A stretch of DNA of 27,960 nt, from contig CAYVZE010000034.1 of assembly GCA_964455685.1 (NCBI GenBank), positions 1-27,960 of the forward strand. Reading direction: 5' to 3'. The translations under genes were made by a program, and so were the position numbers. The stretch is from ZC4RG30 sp964455685 (GTDB lineage Bacteria; Pseudomonadota; Gammaproteobacteria; Steroidobacterales; Steroidobacteraceae). Below, piece after piece: positions 23,289 to 27,960 of this stretch (positions are counted from its first letter, which is position 1; every line of letters begins with the position of its first letter). The notes beneath the pieces are model-generated. The model saw only the letters and a list, made by a program, of their open reading frames with translations. It was not told the origin of the DNA and ran no database searches.

Positions 23289-25304
23289 TCAGAACCGGTA
23301 GCTCAATCCCACGCGGACCGTCCGTGGCTCCTCCACGCGACTGAGCCGTCCCTCGGTGGGTCCGGTGTCGATGGCGGGCAGGTAGCTCTCGTACCAGTAG
23401 ACGATGTCCTTGCCGCGGGCGTTGAACACGTTCAGCAGCTCGGCATAAAGCGTCCAGCCGCCGCGCTTCCAGGCGCCGCGCAGGTTCAGGCACTGCTCGT
23501 CGTCGGCCCGCTCCGAGTTGTCCTCGGTGAGCGGGAACTCGCCCAGGTGGCGCAGGCGCGCCGAAAGCTCCCAGGGGCCATGCAACCAGGACACACCCAG
23601 CTCGCCGGCCGTCTCCACGGCGCCGGCCACGCGGGTCTCGCCCGGGGTGGCCAGCTCGCCGCGGTAGCGCGCGCGCGATCCGGTCCAGGTCGCATCGATG
23701 GCGAGGCCGGGCAGCGGACGCCAGAAGCCCACCAGCTCGTAGCCGCGCCGGCGGCTGGCCGCGCCGGGTTCCACCGAATTGGAGTCGCCCACGAACTTCA
23801 GCTCGCTGTCCACGTCCAGGTGCCACAGCGTGGCCGTGAACGAGAAGGTCCCGCGCTGGTAGCGCGCGCCCACCTCGGCGCCGCTGCCCTTCACCAGTCC
23901 CGGCACCGGGACGGCGCTGGCGGTCACGCCGCGGGCGTCATTGGAATGAAAGCCGCGTCCCCAGTTGGCATACAGCTCCACCACGTCGGACAGCTGCCAG
24001 GCCGCGCCCAGCTTGGGCGAGACGATGGCATCGTCATCGCTGCCGTCCAGGGCCGGCACCGTGGCCTCGTCATCCTCGGGATCGAGGAACTCGGTCGCCT
24101 TGGCGCGGGTGCGGAAGTCATACCAGTCGGCGCGCAGCCCGGCCATCAGGCGCAGGTTGTCCACCGGCCGCCAGTGCGCCTCGGCAAAGCCGGCCAGGGA
24201 CAGTTCCTTGGCGGAATGCCGTCCCAGCGTGCCCACCAGCTCGCGCGCCTCGGTGTGGTCCACGCGCACGTCGCGGATGTCGTCAAAACGCGTCTCCGCG
24301 CCGAGCGTGAAGTCCAGCGCATCGCTGGCCCGGAACTGCCGCTGCGCGTAGCCGCCCAGGGTGTAGCGCTCGTCCCACTGGTGGATCTGGTAGTCGTAGG
24401 TGGGATCGGAGTACATGTCCCAGTCGTAGTACTGGCCGTACAGCGAGGCGCGCCAGTCATCGCCGGTCAGGCGCAGCGTGGCAATGTGCCTTTCGGTGCG
24501 ACCGGTGGCCGTGTCGTCCAGTGCGCAGAACTCGTCCTCGCAGACCGGGGTGCCGATGGCGCGCTCGGGAATCTGCTCGGTGGGTCGCCACTTCGCGTCG
24601 TAGCTCATCAGGCTGGCCTCGATGCGGCCGAAGGAGGTGGGCGCGCCGTACTTCAGGAAGCTGGAGAAGTGCTTGAGGTCCTCGGGCAGTTCCCACGGGC
24701 CGTCATAGGTCTTCCACTGTCCGGCCAGGGTCAGCTCGCCGCTGCCCAGGGCCACGGTGCCGCCGCCGGCGACGCGCCGCCAGCCGAAGCTGCCGGCCTC
24801 GACCGCAGCGAAGGGCCGGTCGAAGCGGCGGATGGTGGTGATGCGCGCGGCACCGGCCAGCGCGTTGTCACCCAGGTCGGCGCGGTAGGGACCCTTGCGG
24901 TAGTCGATGCGCTCGACGGTCTCGGGCATCAGGCCATTGACGTCCAGGTAGCCCTGGCCGTGGCCGTGCGTGCGCAGGTTGATCGGCACGTCGTCGATCA
25001 GCGTGGTGAAGTCGGTGCCGTGGTCGAGGTTGAAGCCGCGCAGGAAGTACTGGTTGGCCTTGCCGCTGCCCGAGTGCTGCACGGCGATCATGCCGGGCAC
25101 CGCCTCCAGCAGTTCGGCCACCCGCAGCAGGGGGCGCACGGCGAGGTCGGCGCCGGCGATGGCGCCCTCGCTGGCGGCGCTGGCGGCGCCGATCAGGCGC
25201 TCGCCGCGGCCGTAGACCACGATCTCCTCGAGATCCTCCTGGTTGTCGGCCGCCCACAGCGGCGCGCTCGCGGCCATCAGCAGGGCCGTGACACTTTTTC
25301 GCAT
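23289..25304 (-). CDS. TonB-dependent outer-membrane receptor
   Basis: This 671-residue receptor has a signal peptide (MRKSVTALLMAASAPLWA), the TonB box DLEEIVVYGRGERL, a plug domain (about 40-165; VPGMIAVQHSGSGKANQYFL, RGFNLDHGTDFTTLIDDVP, RKGPYRADLGDNALAGAARI) and a barrel ending in VGLSYRF. A His-rich plug segment (RTHGHGQGYLDVNG) is common in this receptor group, so a metal chelate or small organic ligand is possible; the substrate is not determinable. It is 147 bp downstream of yhbY on the same strand, with its own AAGGAAAGG ribosome site and a strong terminator behind it. Unlike the first receptor it has no catabolic gene attached, so it is probably a separate transcription unit. Confidence 0.93.
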   Translation of the reverse strand: MRKSVTALLMAASAPLWAADNQEDLEEIVVYGRGERLIGAASAASEGAIAGADLAVRPLLRVAELLEAVPGMIAVQHSGSGKANQYFLRGFNLDHGTDFTTLIDDVPINLRTHGHGQGYLDVNGLMPETVERIDYRKGPYRADLGDNALAGAARITTIRRFDRPFAAVEAGSFGWRRVAGGGTVALGSGELTLAGQWKTYDGPWELPEDLKHFSSFLKYGAPTSFGRIEASLMSYDAKWRPTEQIPERAIGTPVCEDEFCALDDTATGRTERHIATLRLTGDDWRASLYGQYYDWDMYSDPTYDYQIHQWDERYTLGGYAQRQFRASDALDFTLGAETRFDDIRDVRVDHTEARELVGTLGRHSAKELSLAGFAEAHWRPVDNLRLMAGLRADWYDFRTRAKATEFLDPEDDEATVPALDGSDDDAIVSPKLGAAWQLSDVVELYANWGRGFHSNDARGVTASAVPVPGLVKGSGAEVGARYQRGTFSFTATLWHLDVDSELKFVGDSNSVEPGAASRRRGYELVGFWRPLPGLAIDATWTGSRARYRGELATPGETRVAGAVETAGELGVSWLHGPWELSARLRHLGEFPLTEDNSERADDEQCLNLRGAWKRGGWTLYAELLNVFNARGKDIVYWYESYLPAIDTGPTEGRLSRVEEPRTVRVGLSYRF

Positions 25305-25403
25305 TCCGTTCCTTTCCTTCGAGTGAGGGCGCCGGACGGCGCCAGGGACCCGGGCATCAGGCCACGCGCCCGCGTGCCCGTCACGCGATTTACGGTAGGG
25401 AAA

Positions 25404-25423
25404 CGGTTACCGGAACGTTAACG
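25404..25423. promoter_or_regulatory. Pair of small palindromes upstream of the second TonB receptor
   Basis: CGGTTACCG (25404-25412, CGGT-T-ACCG) and CGTTAACG (25416-25423) lie side by side about 100 bp before the receptor ATG. On the minus strand TTAACG and TACCGT, spaced 18 bp, could be the promoter. They are possible regulator sites; no known Fur or Zur box pattern was recognised. Confidence 0.3.
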
Positions 25424-25451
25424 CGGGCCGGAAGGCCGTCCGGGGGCGCGC

Positions 25452-25748
25452 TCAGGCGGGCAGGACGATCTTCGGCACGTCCGGGTGGGGGCGGTACAGC
25501 ACCGCCACGTGGCCGATACGGGTGACCATGGCGCTGGCGGTCCGCTCGGCCAGCAGCGCCAGGGCGGCGTCGCGGTCCTCGCGTTCCATGCCCGGCAGGC
25601 GCACCTTGATCAGCTCGTGGTGGGCAAGGGCCTCGTCGGTGGCCGCGACCACGGCGTCGGTCAGGCCGGCATTGCCCATCAGGATCACGGGCTTCAGGGG
25701 GTGCGCCAGGCCCTTGAGGTGCCGGCGCTGCTTTTCGGAGAGTTGCAT
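25452..25748 (-). CDS. yhbY: Ribosome-assembly RNA-binding protein YhbY (CRM domain)
   Basis: This 98-residue single CRM-domain protein binds pre-50S ribosomal RNA. The marks are MQLSEKQRRHLKGLAHPLKP at the start, the GNAGL loop (GxxG-type RNA contact) at about residues 24-28, ALAHHELIKVRLPG in the middle and VAVLYRPHPDVPKIVLPA at the end, the usual YRP ending. ATG 25748 is chosen since E. coli YhbY begins MNLSTKQ; a frame extension to 25775 would add MKRGRIKKL and overlap the promoter of the divergent gene. Its divergence from the ftsH side is as in Pseudomonas, but the neighbour is not rlmE. Confidence 0.95.
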   Translation of the reverse strand: MQLSEKQRRHLKGLAHPLKPVILMGNAGLTDAVVAATDEALAHHELIKVRLPGMEREDRDAALALLAERTASAMVTRIGHVAVLYRPHPDVPKIVLPA

Positions 25749-25779
25749 AAGTTTCTTAATTCTACCGCGCTTCATTGCC

Positions 25780-25785
25780 TACACT
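25780..25785 (+). promoter_or_regulatory. -10 hexamer of the winged-helix gene (leaderless start)
   Basis: TACACT lies 7 nt before GTG 25793, placing the transcription start at or next to the start codon. There is no ribosome-binding site. The -35 is weak (AT-rich TTTCTTAATTC around 25752-25762). The same region must hold the yhbY promoter on the other strand. Confidence 0.45.
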
Positions 25786-25792
25786 TGCGCCC

Positions 25793-27052
25793 GTGAATCG
25801 CGCCGCCGAAGCCACCGACCCCGGGCTCACCGAATTCCTGCTCGAAGTGGAAAGGATCCGCGCCAGCGGCGCGCTGGGCCGCAGCGTGCAGCTGACCCGC
25901 CTGTTCGACTTCCTGGTCAGCTGCCATGCCGCGGGGCGGGTGCCCAAGGAAGTGGAAGTGGCGATCGACTGCTTCGAGCGCAGCCCGGATGCCGATGCCG
26001 CCCAGGATGCCACCGTAAGGGTCACCGCCCACAAGCTGCGGCGGCGGCTGGAGGAGTTCTACCGTGATGCCGGCGAGCCGCCGCGCCTGACCATCCCGCG
26101 CGGGGAGTACCGGCTGGTGCTGAACCCGCGCCCCCCGGAGCAAGCCCCGGCGCCGGACCTGGCCCCGGCCGCCCGGTCGGCCTGGACCCTGCGCGAGAAG
26201 GGGGCGGCGGTGGTCGCGCTGCTGGCCCTGGCCGTGGCGGCAGTGGCGCTGTTCAGGAGTGCCCCGCAGCCCGCCGAAGCCCGGCCGCTGGCGTCGCTGC
26301 GGGCCTCGCCCGTGTGGGCGCCGGTGCTGGAAGACGACCTGCCGCTGCAGCTGGTGCTGGGGGACTACTACATTTTCGGCGAGCGCGGTGCGGCGGGCGG
26401 CATCCGCCGGCTGGTGCGCGAATTCGACATCAACTCCCGCCGCGACCTGGAGCAGCGCATGGCGCAGGATCCCTGGGCGGCGGAGCGCTACATCGACATG
26501 AACCTGGGCTACCTGCCCACCTCCAGCGCCCAGGCCCTGCGCGAGGTGCTGCCGGTGGTGATGGCCTCGGGCAAGCCGGTGATCCTGACCCTGGCTTCGG
26601 AGCTCGATCCCGCCACGCTCAAGGGCACCCATGTGATCTACCTGGGCTATCTCTCCGGCCTGGGCATGCTGGAGGACCTGGTGCTGTCGGCCTCGCGCTA
26701 TTCGCTGGGCGGCTCCTATGACGAGCTGATCGACCCGGTGAGCGGCCAGGCGCGCATCAGCGAGGCCGGCGTTCCGCCTGCGCCGGGCACGCGCTATCGC
26801 GACTACGCGTACGTGGCGCTGCTGCGGGGGCCCGGCGGGCATGGCCACCTGGTGATCGCCGGCATGCGCGATGTGGGGCTGATGCACGCCGCGGAGGCGG
26901 TGGCAGATCCTGGCCAGCTCTCCGAACTGGGCCGCCGGCTCGACGGGCAAGGGCCCTTCGAGGCCCTCTACGAGGTGCAGGGCCTCAATGGCATCAATGT
27001 GCAGGGCACGCTGCTGGAGGCCACCCGCATCAATCCCGACCCGGCAGGTTGA
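25793..27052 (+). CDS. Membrane-anchored winged-helix-type protein of unknown function
   Basis: The 419-residue product has a cytoplasmic N-terminal domain (about 10-112; LTRLFDFLVSCHAAGRVPKE, VAIDCFERSPDADAAQDATV, RVTAHKLRRRLEEFYRDAG, IPRGEYRL). This resembles the domain at the front of some adenylate-cyclase and TPR regulators (VRVEARRLRxxLxxYY type). One transmembrane helix follows (about 138-154). The remaining 260 residues, probably periplasmic, include LGDYYIFGERGAAGGIRRLV, REFDINSRRDLEQRM and HVIYLGYLSGLGMLED. The architecture is like CadC/ToxR one-component regulators, so signal-sensing is a reasonable guess but unproven. GTG 25793 is preferred; a TTG six codons upstream is the alternative. 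It occupies the place of rlmE before ftsH. The C-terminal domain matches nothing I can name. Confidence 0.8.
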   Translation: MNRAAEATDPGLTEFLLEVERIRASGALGRSVQLTRLFDFLVSCHAAGRVPKEVEVAIDCFERSPDADAAQDATVRVTAHKLRRRLEEFYRDAGEPPRLTIPRGEYRLVLNPRPPEQAPAPDLAPAARSAWTLREKGAAVVALLALAVAAVALFRSAPQPAEARPLASLRASPVWAPVLEDDLPLQLVLGDYYIFGERGAAGGIRRLVREFDINSRRDLEQRMAQDPWAAERYIDMNLGYLPTSSAQALREVLPVVMASGKPVILTLASELDPATLKGTHVIYLGYLSGLGMLEDLVLSASRYSLGGSYDELIDPVSGQARISEAGVPPAPGTRYRDYAYVALLRGPGGHGHLVIAGMRDVGLMHAAEAVADPGQLSELGRRLDGQGPFEALYEVQGLNGINVQGTLLEATRINPDPAG

Positions 27053-27226
27053 ATCTCCGGCTTGCGCCCTCATGGTGCAGGGATGATCCCGCTCCACCCG
27101 GCCGCCGTTTTGGGGGTCGGCCCGATCGCTGCCCGGAGGGGGATTCCCGCACAATGGCACCGTGCCCCGCTTGCTGGCGAGGCGCCGGGGGATGGTGTAG
27201 CGTGACCCCCTTGAGGAGTCCTTATC

Positions 27227-27960
<734 letters not shown>

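Noticed and set aside
25749..25775. Upstream ATG extension of yhbY (MKRGRIKKL)
   Set aside because: Known YhbY proteins begin at the M-x-L-S-x-K-Q position, and the extension would overlap the divergent gene's promoter.

Overview
The window looks like a GC-rich gammaproteobacterial chromosome. The carB-greA pair at the left, and yhbY divergent from an ftsH-proximal gene at the right, match the carAB-greA-yhbY/rlmE-ftsH neighbourhood of Pseudomonas and Xanthomonas-type bacteria. TonB-dependent receptors, a tannase-family esterase and PadR/PspC point to a Xanthomonadales/Nevskiales/Steroidobacter-like lineage. That placement is inference. No tRNA, rRNA, CRISPR array or insertion sequence was seen, and there is no gene-free stretch over 300 bp.

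Left edge (1-4128): the C-terminal half of carB overlaps greA by 4 bp. Next come two broken genes joined at about position 2345: the 3' part of an ABC-transporter ATPase (minus) and the 3' part of allophanate hydrolase atzF (plus). Both look like relics of a urea carboxylase/allophanate hydrolase locus. A GNAT acetyltransferase follows on the minus strand.

Catabolic plus-strand block (4167-12519): a LysR regulator precedes a tight run of flavin monooxygenase, VOC-type extradiol dioxygenase, alpha/beta C-C hydrolase-like enzyme, cupin and FAH-family hydratase/hydrolase. Two exported esterases follow (LpqC/PHB-depolymerase-like and tannase/feruloyl-esterase-like). Read together, this is a ring-hydroxylation, meta-cleavage and C-C hydrolysis route for an unidentified aromatic, probably released from an ester.

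Convergent minus-strand block (21518 down to 12539): a TonB-dependent receptor, GH43 glycosidase, beta-sandwich protein, alpha/beta hydrolase (possibly inactive), di-heme cytochrome c, OmpA-domain protein and another exported hydrolase. The first six are coupled by overlaps or a 9-bp gap. A divergent MarR gene shares an intergenic region holding a near-perfect palindrome. The two facing blocks together suggest uptake, de-esterification and ring degradation of a plant-type phenolic/arabinose-containing ester.

Right edge (22180-27960): a PadR-PspC operon with a well-formed promoter/operator, a second TonB-dependent receptor with a canonical terminator, yhbY, a membrane-anchored winged-helix protein sitting where rlmE is usually found, and the 5' end of ftsH. 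Several regulators (PadR, the winged-helix protein, perhaps LysR and GNAT) have a -10-like hexamer 6-9 nt before the start codon, suggesting leaderless mRNAs.
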